A stretch of DNA of 64,000 nt from Clostridia bacterium UC5.1-1D10 (GCA_001304995.1 BBZU01000004.1:1-64000), one strand, 5' to 3'; positions 17,013 to 27,614 are shown, numbered from the stretch's first letter. The notes: generated by a model from the sequence alone, not told the origin. Translations and numbers: made by a program.

Positions 17013-19907
17013 TCAAAAATATTTTTGATCTGCTTTGATTTTTTCATGGCCGCCTATGGTACAGATATTGGATACCTGAGATAATTCTTTTAAAAATCCA
17101 CTGAATTGTCGAATATCATCTGCGGATGTTTCCAGAATCTCCAGACGTTCTTTTTGACGCATTTCCTGTGTTGTATCTGTAAAATACATGGCTGCTGCGT
17201 AATCCATCAGTTCTGCGTTTGTCTTTGGCTGGTCAAAACGATTGATGGTTCCCAGCAGATACTTTGTCATTTGACGTTCATCTGCCTGGAAATTAGCGAT
17301 TTCTTCCCAAAGATGATCATAAATATCATAAGTATTTTTCAGGTTTGGATCACGGTAAGAATAAAAATAAATACTACCGTTTCTCTGGAAATTACAGCCA
17401 CATCCATAGGCGCCGCCCTGGATACGGATATGTGTCCAGAGGTATTCCAACGTCAGGATAGTTTTTAAAACCTGCATTTTTCCATTGTATTTTTGCTGCA
17501 TTTCAGCCAAATCCCATGCTTTGATATTGTATTGTACACGAGAAGCTATGGAGAATGCCTCTTTTCGTGGAACAACAGAAAAACGCTCTTCTACTCCCCT
17601 GCACTCTTCTGTATACAATGTATGGACAAAATTCAAAAATGTCTTTTCAAGATTTTCTGATTCTGACGAGTCGCATCCAAGAATGGCTGTAACATTTTCT
17701 TTGGTAAATACCAATTTTGCTGTTTTTTCTAATTGCGCAGTGACAAACTCAGGTTTTTCGTTCAAGAGTTTTTCAATTTCCGTTAAGAAATGGAAATACG
17801 CAATACCAGATGTTTGTTCTTTTACAGAAGCTCCAGCAGAAACAGCACCACGACTCCGATAAATGGCTGCCAAATGAGCTTGATTCTGGAAGAAAGATTC
17901 TCCTTTTAATTTTGCGGATTGTACGATCTTTTTCAGACTCTGCACAGCAGAAAAATTACTGCTGAAAATAACCTCTTTGATAAAGTCAAAGGCTTCTGCC
18001 AGATCTTCGGAAAGTACTTTAAAGTTGATACCTACAAAAGCACGATATTCCTGCTGACTTTTGCTATAAATATCATTAGAGAAAGAAAGTCCGCCAAAAA
18101 TCTGGTCGATTTTCTTAGGCAAAGCCGCAAAATCTGTTGCTTTGGTATCCAGTTTACTCAAGACTTCTGCCAGCAATCCAGAATACGGAACTAAGTCTTT
18201 TGGCAAATGATTTGTTTCAAAACAAATCTCTACATAGTCAATGCCTTTTGCCTGCAATGGCAGATGGATAAAAGGAATACCATCCTGTTCTTTTTCTGTG
18301 AATGATATTCTCTGTGGCTCGGGAGAAATATCTTCCCGTTGCAGCAGTGGAATTTGTGCCAGAATTTCAGGTGTATCCTCCGCATCCTGGAAATCGGAAA
18401 GCGCCTTTTTATCTTCTGCTAACTGCTGTTTTTCCGCAGGTGTCATTGCTGCAATACGAGCAGAAATTTTTCCAGTAAAGGCAGCATCATCTTTTTGCTG
18501 TTTTCCTTCTTCCGGCATAAATACAATCCAGGTTTTTTCCTGGTTTTCCAGAAGAACTTCTCGTATAAATTGTTTCAGATATCCGTTTTTGATTTCTGAT
18601 TTTAATTCCTCAAATATTTCAATTTGATGCAGGCTTTCAAATGGATCTTTGCCATGGAGCCAGCTTTTCATCAAACGTGTGTTATAAATCAGCCCTTTAG
18701 GTCTGGAACCATAATCTTCTTCACGCAGCAAGAATTCTAGTTTTTTAATGCCACCCTGCAAAAGTTCTGGATCAAAATCATGGATGGACAAATCTTTGAG
18801 TACATCTTCAACAATGTTTTTGAATTTTTCGGCATTTTTGTTTTTTGCCTTTTTTTGCAATGATGCTGTAAATCATTTCATATGTGGAGGAATCAAAATA
18901 GCCTTCTGCTTCTTCACAAACATCAGCATCACGCAGTGCATTTTTGAGTGGAGAAGCATTTGTTTCCAGCAGAAGATAACCTACTAGCTGCATTGCTAAT
19001 ATCCGTTTGGGGTCAGTGCATTTTCCTACCTTTATATTGTAGGCAAAATATCCTTTCTCCAGGTCATTTTCATTTTCTTCTGCAGGATAAGTAGCGGATA
19101 TCCACTCCATTGCATTTGGAACATTGGTTTCAGTAATAATTGGCAAATCATTTGATACATTAAAATTAGAAAGATAAGCTGTATCAATGTGTTCCAGACA
19201 AGAAAAGACATCCATATCACCATACAGATAAAAATAAGCATTGGATGGATGGTAATATTTTCTATGGAAATCCAGAAATGCTTCATATGTCAAATCAGCA
19301 ATGGCATCCGGATCGCCGCCGGATTCCATACCATATGTGGTATTGTCAAACATACTGCGCGCGATCACGCCGGCAAGTCTGCTTTCAGGATCGGATAATG
19401 CCCCTTTCATTTCGTTAAAGACAACACCTGTGATTTCTGGAGAGTTTCCACCATCTGCGTAGCGCCATCCTTCCTGGAGAAAAATCCCCTTCTTTGTGTA
19501 AATATTGGGATAAAAAACAGCATCCAAATAAACATCCATCATATTATGGAAGTCTTTTTCATTGCAGCTTGCAATGGGATACATGGTTTTATCTGCATAT
19601 GTCATAGCATTCAAAAATGTATTCAAAGATCCTTTTGCCAATTCGTTGAATGGATCTTTTGCCTGATATTTTCGTGAGCCGCACAATACAGAATGTTCCA
19701 GAATGTGTGGCGTACCGCAGTCGTTGTCAGGCGGCGTTTTAAAGGAAACAGAAAATACTTTATTGTCGTCTTCTGTTGCTAAATAACAAAGTCTTGCACC
19801 ACTTTTGATATGGGTAAACAGATATCCCGTGGCAGAAATATCTCCCAGTTTTTCGCATTTTTCAATTGAAAACCATGATAAATCTGGTTAATTTCCAGTG
19901 ATTTCAT
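17013..19907 (-). CDS. M16C metallopeptidase (presequence protease-like), frameshifted
   Basis: Large insulinase-superfamily peptidase, about 964 residues. The zinc motif HxxEH appears as CGTPHILEHSVLCGS near residue 60, and the start MKSLEINQIYHGF is typical for the Cym1/PreP-like M16C group, which degrades peptides inside a closed chamber. ATG 19907 follows GGAGGG. Two breaks: near 19866, where one more G (TTGGAAAAATG) restores LEKCEKLGDISATGYLF, and the seven-T run 18850-18856, where one fewer gives IIAKKAKNKNAEKF. No signal peptide, so cytoplasmic. It stands alone, divergent from rubrerythrin. Confidence 0.85.
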
Positions 19908-19987
19908 ATGAAATCCCTCCTTTGCCTTACTAGTTTATCATAGAATGCAGTTTTTTGCAAATTTTTCATATTTTTTTATAAAATGGA

Positions 19988-20016
19988 TTGACAAAAAGGA
20001 TGTAGTAATTTATAAT
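19988..20016 (+). promoter_or_regulatory. Consensus SigA promoter of rubrerythrin
   Basis: TTGACA (19988-19993), exactly 17 bases, TATAAT (20011-20016): a perfect vegetative promoter. Confidence 0.85.
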
Positions 20017-20024
20017 AATTATCA
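20010..20024 (+). promoter_or_regulatory. PerR-like operator over the -10 of rubrerythrin
   Basis: TTATAATAATTATCA matches the PerR box TTATAATNATTATAA at 13 of 15 positions and covers the -10 element. PerR control of rubrerythrins is known in Clostridia, so peroxide induction is likely. Confidence 0.6.
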
Positions 20025-20082
20025 AGTAACAATAGTTTACTTCGATTTTACATATATTTTTAATTCAAGGAGGAAAATGATT

Positions 20083-20628
20083 ATGAAAAAATTTGTTTGT
20101 TCCGTATGTGGTTATGTTCATGTTGGTGACGCTGCTCCTGCAGAATGTCCTGTTTGCCATGTTGGCGCTGATAAGTTCGTTGAACAGAAGGAAGGCGAAA
20201 TGGAATGGGCTGCTGAACACGTTGTAGGTGTTGCACAGGGTTCCAGCGAAGACATCATGGCTGACCTGAGAGCTAACTTCGAAGGCGAATGCACAGAAGT
20301 TGGTATGTACCTGGCTATGGCAAGAGTTGCTCATAGAGAAGGCTACCCTGAAGTTGGTCTGTACTATGAAAAAGCTGCTTGGGAAGAAGCTGAACATGCT
20401 GCAAAATTTGCTGAACTGCTGGGCGAAGTTGTAACAGACTCCACAAAGAAAAATCTGGAACTGCGTATCGATGCTGAAAATGGTGCTTGCGCTGGTAAAT
20501 TCGATCTGGCTAAACGTGCAAAACTGGCTAACCTGGATGCAATCCATGACACAGTACACGAAATGGGTCGTGACGAAGCTAGACACGGTAAAGCATTCCT
20601 GGGCCTGTACAACAGATACTTCAAATAA
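20083..20628 (+). CDS. Reverse rubrerythrin (rubredoxin-ferritin-like peroxidase)
   Basis: 181 residues. The N-terminal rubredoxin domain has CSVCGY and CPVCHVG cysteine pairs for one iron; the ferritin-like domain carries diiron ligands in [20 protein letters not shown] and MGRDEARHG. Domain order is reversed compared with classical rubrerythrin, as in the clostridial NADH-peroxidase-type enzymes that detoxify H2O2 and O2. ATG 20083 is chosen over ATG 20077 because AAGGAGG (20067-20073) is then nine bases away. Strong promoter, PerR-like box and biased codons fit a highly expressed stress protein. Confidence 0.93.
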   Translation: MKKFVCSVCGYVHVGDAAPAECPVCHVGADKFVEQKEGEMEWAAEHVVGVAQGSSEDIMADLRANFEGECTEVGMYLAMARVAHREGYPEVGLYYEKAAWEEAEHAAKFAELLGEVVTDSTKKNLELRIDAENGACAGKFDLAKRAKLANLDAIHDTVHEMGRDEARHGKAFLGLYNRYFK

Positions 20629-20645
20629 GAATCAGAAACGGATTC

Positions 20646-20677
20646 AAGGATGGGATGAAATATTCCCATCCTTTTTT
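20646..20677 (+). terminator. Terminator of rubrerythrin
   Basis: AAGGATGGGA pairs with TCCCATCCTT, followed by a T-run. Confidence 0.85.
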
Positions 20678-20730
20678 ATTTCACTCCCCCACTTTTTTTG
20701 ACTGTTTTTTCAAATACATTCATTTATATA

Positions 20731-20759
20731 TTGACAATTATCAATGTGTTTTATATACT
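20731..20759 (+). promoter_or_regulatory. Promoter and possible operator of the arsR operon
   Basis: TTGACA (20731-20736), 17 bases, TATACT (20754-20759). The -35 lies inside the small dyad ATTGACAATTATCAAT, which could be the ArsR operator. Confidence 0.7.
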
Positions 20760-20791
20760 TATATAGACGATTATGAATATGAGGTGAGAAT

Positions 20792-21103
20792 ATGACAGTA
20801 CAGCCCAATCAATTGGCAAAAATTTTTAAGGCCCTTGGGGATGAAAACAGATTGCGAATCTTAGAAATGCTCCAAGGTGAAGAAAGATGTGCTTGCATGC
20901 TGTTAGATGAAATGCATATCACGCAGCCCACTCTCTCCCACCATATGAAAATACTTTGTGATGTTGATCTGGTGATTGGACGAAAAGAAGGCAAATGGAT
21001 GCATTATCGCTTAAATGCGGATCAGTTTCAAAAAGTAGCTCAGTTTTTACAGAGAACAGCTGAAATGGCCAAAAATGATGTGATCTTTGTATCTAAGAAA
21101 TAA
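20792..21103 (+). CDS. ArsR family metalloregulator
   Basis: 103 residues, a winged-helix repressor. The ERCACMLLDEM block holds a C-x-C pair in the position of the ELCVC metal site of As(III)-sensing ArsR, and QPTLSHHMKIL is the recognition helix. On binding metal(loid) such proteins release DNA. ATG 20792 follows GAGGTGAG. It is the first gene of a set with an ArsP-type permease, a thioredoxin-like protein and a Cys-rich protein, so the inducer is probably arsenic-like or a related thiophile. Confidence 0.88.
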   Translation: MTVQPNQLAKIFKALGDENRLRILEMLQGEERCACMLLDEMHITQPTLSHHMKILCDVDLVIGRKEGKWMHYRLNADQFQKVAQFLQRTAEMAKNDVIFVSKK

Positions 21104-21138
21104 TTTGTTATATAAGTCATATGGTTTATATAACAAAT
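21103..21138. repeat. 13-bp inverted repeat between arsR and permease
   Basis: ATTTGTTATATAA (21103-21115) and TTATATAACAAAT (21126-21138) are perfect complements around ten bases. No T-run follows. It may be an internal operator, an mRNA stability hairpin or an attenuator between regulator and pump. Confidence 0.55.
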
Positions 21139-21178
21139 AGATAATTTTAAATATATAAATATATTGGGGGTTTATATT

Positions 21179-22175
21179 TTGGAAGTTTGGAATTTTATTC
21201 AAAATCAGATTCTAGGCATGAAATGGCTCAATACTTTGATTGGTGATTTGTTGTCTAAGTTTGGATTAGATTTGGAAAGTAGGATTGGCGGGAGTTTGCA
21301 ATTCTTCTTCTACGATGTGATAAAAATATTTTCCTGCTTTCGGTGTTGATATTTGGTATTTCTTATATCCAAAGCTTCTTTCCGCCGGAGCGTACAAAGC
21401 AGATCTTATCTAAGTTTCGTGGTTTATCAGCAAATATTTTTGCTGCGCTTTTGGGAACGGTAACGCCCTTTTGTTCCTGTTCCTCTATTCCTCTTTTTAT
21501 TGGATTCACAAGTGCAGGATTGCCGGTAGGGATTACATTTTCTTTTCTGATTTCATCTCCTCTGGTAGATCTCGGTTCCCTGCTCTTGATTACTGGCATT
21601 TTTGGACTCCAAATTGCTGTGGCTTATGTAATCGTTGGTTTGGTGCTGGCGGTTCTTGGGGACTATTGATTGAAAAATTGGGAATGGAGGCTTATGTGGA
21701 AGACTTTATCCGTTCTGCCCCTGCTATTGATTTGGAAGCGGAATCCTTGACGCAGCGTGATCGTATTGTATATGCCAAAGAACAGCTTATGTCTACCATT
21801 CAAAAAGTGGCACCCTATATTTTTATTGGTGTTGGGATTGGCGCCGCCATTCATAACTTTATTCCGGCTGGATATGTGGAAGCACTTTTGGGAAGCAGTC
21901 ATTGGTATTCTGTGCCTCTTGCCACTCTGGTTGGCGTTCCTATGTATGCAGATATTTTTGGCGCAATTCCTGTTGCGGAAAGTTTGTTCGCTAAGGGTGC
22001 TGGACTTGGAACAGTTCTCTCATTTATGATGGCTGTAACAGCTCTGTCTCTGCCCTCTTTGATTATGCTGAGAAAAGCAGTGAAACCAAAACTGCTGCTT
22101 ACATTTACCGTTATTGTTACTGTTGGTATTACTTTTATTGGTTATTTATTTAATGCTTGCTCATTCATGTTTTAA
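21179..22175 (+). CDS. Permease, ArsP_1/UPF0718 family, two frameshifts
   Basis: Polytopic membrane protein. The motif TPFCSCSSIPLFIGF followed by SSPLVDLGSL is the hallmark of this family, whose studied member ArsP exports trivalent organoarsenicals; the cysteine pair is probably part of the substrate path. The second half repeats the pattern (GVPMYADIFGAIPVAE). Breaks: four-T run 21329-21332 (one more T gives KIFFLLSVLIFGISYIQ) and four-G run 21658-21661 (one more G gives AVLGGLLIEKLG). TTG 21179 has GGGGGT upstream. Total about 333 residues, family length. Metal specificity is inferred from the ArsR neighbour. Confidence 0.82.
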
Positions 22176-22195
22176 ATTAGAAAGGAGTTTTTAAA

Positions 22196-22483
22196 ATGGG
22201 TTTATTTGGAAAGAAAAAAACAGAAAAAAATGAAGTATCTTCCATGGTGAAAATTCTTGGAAGCGGCTGCACAAAATGCAACACTTTGGAGAAAAACACT
22301 GTGGAGGCCTTGCAGATGCTTGGCAAAGAAATGCCCGTAGAACATGTTACTGATTTCAGCAAAATTGCAGCATATGGCGTCATGACAACACCTGCCTTAG
22401 TATATGACCAAAAGGTACTGATCGCTGGCAGAGTGGCAAAAGCAGAGGAAATTGCGGAATTGTTGAAGGAGGTTATGGCATGA
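22196..22483 (+). CDS. Thioredoxin-like small redox protein (MTH895 type)
   Basis: 95 residues with an active-site GSGCTKCNTLE (C-x2-C) and the cis-proline block GVMTTPALVYDQKV of the thioredoxin fold. This small redox-active disulfide family is regularly linked to ArsR-permease operons, presumably reducing the metalloid or the permease cysteines. ATG 22196 follows AAAGGAG and the stop overlaps the next start (ATGA), so the two are coupled. Confidence 0.85.
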   Translation: MGLFGKKKTEKNEVSSMVKILGSGCTKCNTLEKNTVEALQMLGKEMPVEHVTDFSKIAAYGVMTTPALVYDQKVLIAGRVAKAEEIAELLKEVMA

Positions 22484-22674
22484 GTTGTCCAAATGTTACT
22501 GAATGTGCTTGTCCCAAAACAACTTGCCCCAATCATGGCAAATGCTGTGATTGTGTGAAGAAACACAGAGACACAGATAGTCTTCCCTTTTGTCTTTTCC
22601 CGGACAATGGCGGAGACAAGAGCAATTACAATCACTATGTTGTATTGAAAAAACGCTTTGAAGAAGAAGCGTAA
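22480..22674 (+). CDS. Cysteine-rich small protein, DUF6485-like
   Basis: 64 residues with eight cysteines in the first third (CPNVTECACPKTTCPNHGKC and CCDCVKKH), then SLPFCLFP. The spacing suggests a metal-binding or iron-sulfur site. It matches the small protein commonly found at the end of ArsR/permease/thioredoxin-like operons. Function unknown; metal chaperone or sink is inference. Confidence 0.7.
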   Translation: MSCPNVTECACPKTTCPNHGKCCDCVKKHRDTDSLPFCLFPDNGGDKSNYNHYVVLKKRFEEEA

Positions 22675-22678
22675 TATA

Positions 22679-22712
22679 GAACCGTTGTCAAGAATTTGGC
22701 AGTGGTTTTTAT
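22679..22712 (+). terminator. Putative terminator of the arsR operon
   Basis: AACCGTTGTCAAGAAT pairs imperfectly with TTTGGCAGTGGTT, followed by TTTATTTT. G-U pairs make it moderate. Confidence 0.5.
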
Positions 22713-22728
22713 TTTAAAATGATACCAC

Positions 22729-22761
22729 AAAAAAGAGCCAAAGGATAAATCCTTTGGCTCT
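22729..22761 (-). terminator. Terminator of gapA
   Basis: AGAGCCAAAGGAT pairs with ATCCTTTGGCTCT around a two-base centre; on the minus strand a six-T run follows. Confidence 0.85.
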
Positions 22762-22792
22762 CATAATATCTCTTTGTCAAACAGATAAGAAA

Positions 22793-23824
<1,032 letters not shown>

Positions 23825-24021
23825 TCAATGATGCGGCTGCGAATTTATCTCGGCAGTGCAACCGCCCACTTCCATAGTATACCACAAAATTTCATTTCTA
23901 CAAAGAAAATCTTTGCATTTTTTTGGAATTTTTGCGTATTTTTTCTTGAATCTGCCTGTTTTCTCAGATTTTGCCCCAATACTGTATGCATTATATCTTT
24001 TGCACTGAGAAAATTATAATT

Positions 24022-24123
24022 TTAGTATTCTTCTCTGGTAAGCATATCAATGATAGACAGTGTCAGCATGCCTGCTGCTACTGCCAAAGATACGGCACTT
24101 AATACCAATTTTGCTACTTTCAT
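24022..24123 (-). CDS. 33-residue single-helix membrane protein
   Basis: Reads MKVAKLVLSAVSLAVAAGML then TLSIIDMLTREEY: one strongly hydrophobic helix with a basic start and acidic end. GGGAGG sits seven bases before the ATG, which makes translation likely. Same strand as gapA and 220 bases upstream of it. Function unknown; similar one-helix proteins are common in spore formers. Confidence 0.6.
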   Translation of the reverse strand: MKVAKLVLSAVSLAVAAGMLTLSIIDMLTREEY

Positions 24124-24246
24124 ATCCAATCCTCCCTTTCTGAAAAATCCGTTGCAATTTATTTGGAAATATTTTATCATGGATATCAACCGAAGTAAAA
24201 TAGAATCCGACAAAATAATGATTTTCTTTTCAAATGAGGTGTTTTT

Positions 24247-24618
24247 ATGATTTTTATTGGCGGAATTAATACGGCACAGAAGGCTCTGGACTTTATACAA
24301 ACCATTATCTGCAAAAAATGCGGTCGCTACGGCAGCATTTCTGTATTTATGACATATACTTGTTTTACATTCTTTTTCATTCCCATATTTAAGTGGAATC
24401 GACGGTATTTCGCTGTTTCCAGCTGCTGCAATACTGTATTTTCCATTCCCAAAGAAAAAGGTGAAGCCATTGCCAGAGGAGAATCTGTGACGTTGGAAGA
24501 TGAAGATTTAACCATTGTTGGGTCTGATCCATATCATGAACGCCATTGTCCCGAATGTGGTTATTTGCTTTCAGAAGACTTTACGTTTTGTCCGAAATGC
24601 GGTCGCAAAATAGATTGA
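24247..24618 (+). CDS. Zinc-ribbon protein with hydrophobic segment
   Basis: 123 residues. An N-terminal ICKKCG half-site, a hydrophobic middle (MTYTCFTFFFIPIF), and a classical C-terminal zinc ribbon CPECGYLLSEDFTFCPKCG. GAGGTG precedes ATG 24247. The family (zinc-ribbon domain with a membrane-proximal segment) has no assigned reaction. It is convergent with sigF across a shared terminator. Confidence 0.72.
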   Translation: MIFIGGINTAQKALDFIQTIICKKCGRYGSISVFMTYTCFTFFFIPIFKWNRRYFAVSSCCNTVFSIPKEKGEAIARGESVTLEDEDLTIVGSDPYHERHCPECGYLLSEDFTFCPKCGRKID

Positions 24619-24623
24619 TAAAA

Positions 24624-24663
24624 GAAAAGGATTTCCTCCTGCTTGGGGTGAAATCCTTTTTTG
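24624..24663. terminator. Bidirectional terminator between zinc-ribbon gene and sigF
   Basis: AAAAGGATTTC pairs with GAAATCCTTTT, with T-runs available on both strands. Confidence 0.8.
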
Positions 24664-24669
24664 TTTGGC

Positions 24670-25404
24670 TTATCTTCTTTGGTTTCCGTACTTTTCCCGC
24701 ATTTGTGATAACACACGTTTTTCAATTCTGGAAACCTGTACTTGGGATATGCCTAGGCGTTTCGCAATCTGAGATTGAGTAAGATCTCCAAAATACCGCA
24801 GCATTAAGATTTGCCGTTCTCTATGAGGCAGTGTGTTTAGGGCTTCTTCTAGAAACAAACGGTCGACGATTTCTTCTTCTTCCGCTTTCCCAAGGCGCTC
24901 TTCTAACTCCGTCTTTTTGCCGTTTTCTCCTTCAAACAACGAAGCAGATAGGCTTTCTACATCTTTTGTAGCTTCTAATGCAGGCAAAAGTTCCTCTAAT
25001 GCAATTCCAAGGCCATTTGCCAATTCCTGTAATGTGATATCTCGACCGAGATTTTTTGTCATTTTTTCTCGCATCTGCCCTGCTTGTGCAGCTAGTGTTT
25101 TCAGTGTACGGCTGACTTTCAGCATGCCGTCATCCCGACAAAAACGACGAATTTCTCCCATAATCATCGGAACGGCATAGGTGGAGAATTTCACATCATA
25201 TGAAAAATCAAAATTGTCGATACACTTGAGCAGCCCAATGGCACCAATTTGGTATAAATCCTCCGGATCATATCCACGCCCATAAAATCTTTTTACAATG
25301 CTCCAAATTAATCCCGTATTTTCTTGGAGCAGCATTTCTTTTGCTTCTTGATTTCCTTCCTGTGCCTGACGAATGTATTCCCGTGTTCGATCCAAGGCTG
25401 TCAC
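24670..25404 (-). CDS. sigF: Forespore sigma factor SigF
   Basis: 244 residues with sigma regions 2 (DLYQIGAIGLLKCIDNFDFS, YDVKFSTYAVPMIMGEIRRF), 3 and 4 (LTQSQIAKRLGISQVQVSRI). As third gene of spoIIAA-spoIIAB-sigF it is the first forespore-specific sigma factor and is held by SpoIIAB. The GTG 25404 start overlaps the region of the spoIIAB stop, so it is translationally coupled. Length and motif order match SigF of Clostridia. Confidence 0.95.
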   Translation of the reverse strand: MTALDRTREYIRQAQEGNQEAKEMLLQENTGLIWSIVKRFYGRGYDPEDLYQIGAIGLLKCIDNFDFSYDVKFSTYAVPMIMGEIRRFCRDDGMLKVSRTLKTLAAQAGQMREKMTKNLGRDITLQELANGLGIALEELLPALEATKDVESLSASLFEGENGKKTELEERLGKAEEEEIVDRLFLEEALNTLPHRERQILMLRYFGDLTQSQIAKRLGISQVQVSRIEKRVLSQMREKYGNQRR

Positions 25405-25405
25405 C

Positions 25406-25828
25406 TCATTCCGTTTTGAGGTCTTTTTCCATATATACTCTGGTACCGAAATGAGGAATGCTTTCTACACGCATTTTATCCATAAAAGTTTCCATGATGG
25501 TGAATCCCATACCGGAACGTTCCAGCTCAGGCTTTGATGTATACAGCGGTTCCATTGCTTGAGCAATATTTGTGATGCCTATGCCTCGGTCGGCAACTTC
25601 TATTTGCAGTCTGTTCTCATCATATGCACAAAATAGTTCTACTGTTCCGCCCTTCCCTTCATACCCATGAATGATTGCATTTGTGACGGCTTCAGAAACA
25701 GCTGTTTTCACATCTGTGATTTCAGCTATGGTAGGATTGAGCTGGGCAAAAAAGCCGGCTGCTACCAGTCTGGCAAAGGCTTCGTTTTCGGAAACAGCGT
25801 CGAAAAAAATCCGCATTTGATTTCTCAT
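25406..25828 (-). CDS. spoIIAB: Anti-sigma F factor SpoIIAB
   Basis: 140 residues, a GHKL-type serine kinase. N-box TAVSEAVTNAIIHGY, then ADRGIGI (G1) and the RSGMGFTIME box bind ATP. It sequesters SigF and phosphorylates SpoIIAA. Its start overlaps the spoIIAA stop by four bases and its end abuts sigF, so the three genes are one coupled operon. Confidence 0.95.
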   Translation of the reverse strand: MRNQMRIFFDAVSENEAFARLVAAGFFAQLNPTIAEITDVKTAVSEAVTNAIIHGYEGKGGTVELFCAYDENRLQIEVADRGIGITNIAQAMEPLYTSKPELERSGMGFTIMETFMDKMRVESIPHFGTRVYMEKDLKTE

Positions 25829-26178
25829 TTTTTCATTCCCCCTTTCAAATCCGCAAGAGCAGCTTCTTCGGTTTCGAAAAACGGAAAGAGTTTATCAAGG
25901 GCGGATAGACGAAAAATCTCTCTGATGCGGTCACTGGGGCAAGCGACTGCAATTCTTCCGCCCAGACGTTGCACCAGTTTATACCGTCCAATAAGTACAC
26001 CAATGCCAGAGCTGTCCATAAAAGACACCTGCGCGAAACTGAAAAGAATGCTGCGACTGTTGGTATTTTCCAAAGCCTGATCCACCTGTTGCCGCAGTAT
26101 TTCGCATGTGTGATGATCTATATCACCGTTGATTTTTACCATCAAAATATGATCCAATGTTTTCCATGTTATCTCCAT
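25825..26178 (-). CDS. spoIIAA: Anti-sigma F factor antagonist SpoIIAA
   Basis: 117 residues, STAS fold. The phosphorylated serine lies in FMDSSGIGVLIGRYK. Dephosphorylated SpoIIAA binds SpoIIAB and frees SigF. ATG 26178 with GGAGGAAAATT before it is used; a longer upstream frame has no ribosome site. First gene of the operon, divergent from sigK with 177 bases between. Confidence 0.94.
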   Translation of the reverse strand: MEITWKTLDHILMVKINGDIDHHTCEILRQQVDQALENTNSRSILFSFAQVSFMDSSGIGVLIGRYKLVQRLGGRIAVACPSDRIREIFRLSALDKLFPFFETEEAALADLKGGMKK

Positions 26179-26355
26179 AATTTTCCTCCTCTCGACTTCC
26201 ACTATACCTGATTTTGACTTGCTTTTTCGATGTTTCGTCCTGCAAATTCTGCCATGTCCTCTCTTGTCCCTGCAAAAAAGGACAGATTCAAACATTCTCT
26301 GACAGGCACAGACAAAAGGGCAGCTGCATAGAATAAATCAATCGCAAAAACGGGG

Positions 26356-27055
26356 GTGGCGATTTTGCTGCTGGCATTTTTTGTCTGATGGGGGCCTGTG
26401 CATGTAGTGGAAGCGGTTCTTTTCCCAAACCGCTTTCCTCTCAGGAGGAACAGAAAACGCTGGAGATTTACTTTCAAGGTACGGAAAAGGAAAAAGCGGA
26501 GGCAAAAGAACGTCTGATTTTGCACAACCTGCGTTTAGTGGCACACATTGCAAAAAATATACCACTTCTCCAAAAGATACGGAAGAAATGATCTCCATTG
26601 GAACAGTGGGGTTGATCAAAGCGATTCAAACCTTTAAACCTGAGAAGAAAAGTAAACTTGCCTCTTATGCATCCAGGTGTATTGAAAATGAAATCTTGAT
26701 GCACCTGCGGGCTGTCAAAAAAACACAGAATGAAATTTCCCTTTATGAGCCTGTGGGAACAGATCGAGATGGAAATGAGATTGTTATGCTGGATATCATC
26801 AATACAGATGCGCCGGATTTTGCCGCTGCCCTTGATTTCACCATAGAATCTCAAAAGTTAATCACTGCCATAGAAAAAGTTTTGACACCTAGAGAGCGAT
26901 TCGTTGTGTGTCTCAGATATGGCTTAGGCAAATATGATGCACTGACACAGCAGGAAATTGCAAGAAAACTCGGTATCTCCCGTTCTTATGTTTCCAGAAT
27001 TGAAAAAAAGGCACTGCAGAAACTCTGCCGTGCCTTGGAGGGGACACAGGGCTGA
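26356..27055 (+). CDS. sigK: Late mother-cell sigma factor SigK with pro-sequence, frameshifted
   Basis: Sigma-70 family. [11 protein letters not shown] and [20 protein letters not shown] (region 2) and [20 protein letters not shown] (region 4) match SigK. Two breaks: six-T run 26377-26382 (one more T joins [19 protein letters not shown] to [12 protein letters not shown]) and six-A run 26552-26557 (one more A gives [13 protein letters not shown]). The restored start is a hydrophobic pro-sequence of about 20 residues, so this would be pro-SigK, removed in B. subtilis by SpoIVFB; C. difficile SigK lacks it. GTG 26356 is the best start I see but its ribosome site is weak. No skin-type insertion is visible. 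Confidence 0.88.
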
Positions 27056-27076
27056 ATGCCCTGATACATAAAGAAA

Positions 27077-27099
27077 AAGCAGGCGATAAACACCTGCTT
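27077..27099 (-). terminator. Terminator of the marR gene
   Basis: AAGCAGG pairs with CCTGCTT; on the minus strand a T-rich tract (TTTTTCTTT) follows. Confidence 0.65.
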
Positions 27100-27116
27100 C
27101 TGTAAATCATATGAAA

Positions 27117-27539
27117 TTAGAAATGTTTCCCTTCTGCGATCGTGCGCAGCTGATTTTTCAGCAGTGCCACTTCTTCATCTGTAAAACACTTTAAAACTTC
27201 TTCATTGACTTCATCTATGATTTTGGATATGGGTTCTTCCAATGCTTTCCCCTTTTCTGTCGGCACCACACGCACTTCCCGTCTGTCATTCCGATTGATC
27301 ACACGGTCAATGAGTCCTTTTTTCTGCATTCTGTCCAGCACACCAGAAATGGTGGAAGTTTCCAGACAAAGAATTTCAGAAATCTGCTTTGGTGTTGCAA
27401 ATTCACGCTGCCAAAGACAACTCAGTACCCCATACTGAGAAGGTGTCACATCATATTCCGATAACTTTCCGTTCAGATACTGAAACACAGAATGCTGTGC
27501 AGTTGTCAGCAAGTAGTTGATACATTGTGTTAATTCCAT
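27117..27539 (-). CDS. MarR family transcriptional regulator
   Basis: 140 residues with the winged-helix core SQYGVLSCLWQREFATPKQI, LETSTISGVLDRMQKKGLI and the wing RNDRREVRVVPTEKG. Such repressors respond to small phenolic or oxidant ligands. It stands alone between sigK and the trhP gene on the opposite strand to sigK; no target gene adjoins it, so the regulon is unknown. Confidence 0.88.
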   Translation of the reverse strand: MELTQCINYLLTTAQHSVFQYLNGKLSEYDVTPSQYGVLSCLWQREFATPKQISEILCLETSTISGVLDRMQKKGLIDRVINRNDRREVRVVPTEKGKALEEPISKIIDEVNEEVLKCFTDEEVALLKNQLRTIAEGKHF

Positions 27540-27614
27540 AAGCCCTATCCTTTTCCTTTACTAAATTGTTACACTTATTAGCATAAATGGAAATCCATTG
27601 AAAATCAAGTTTTT

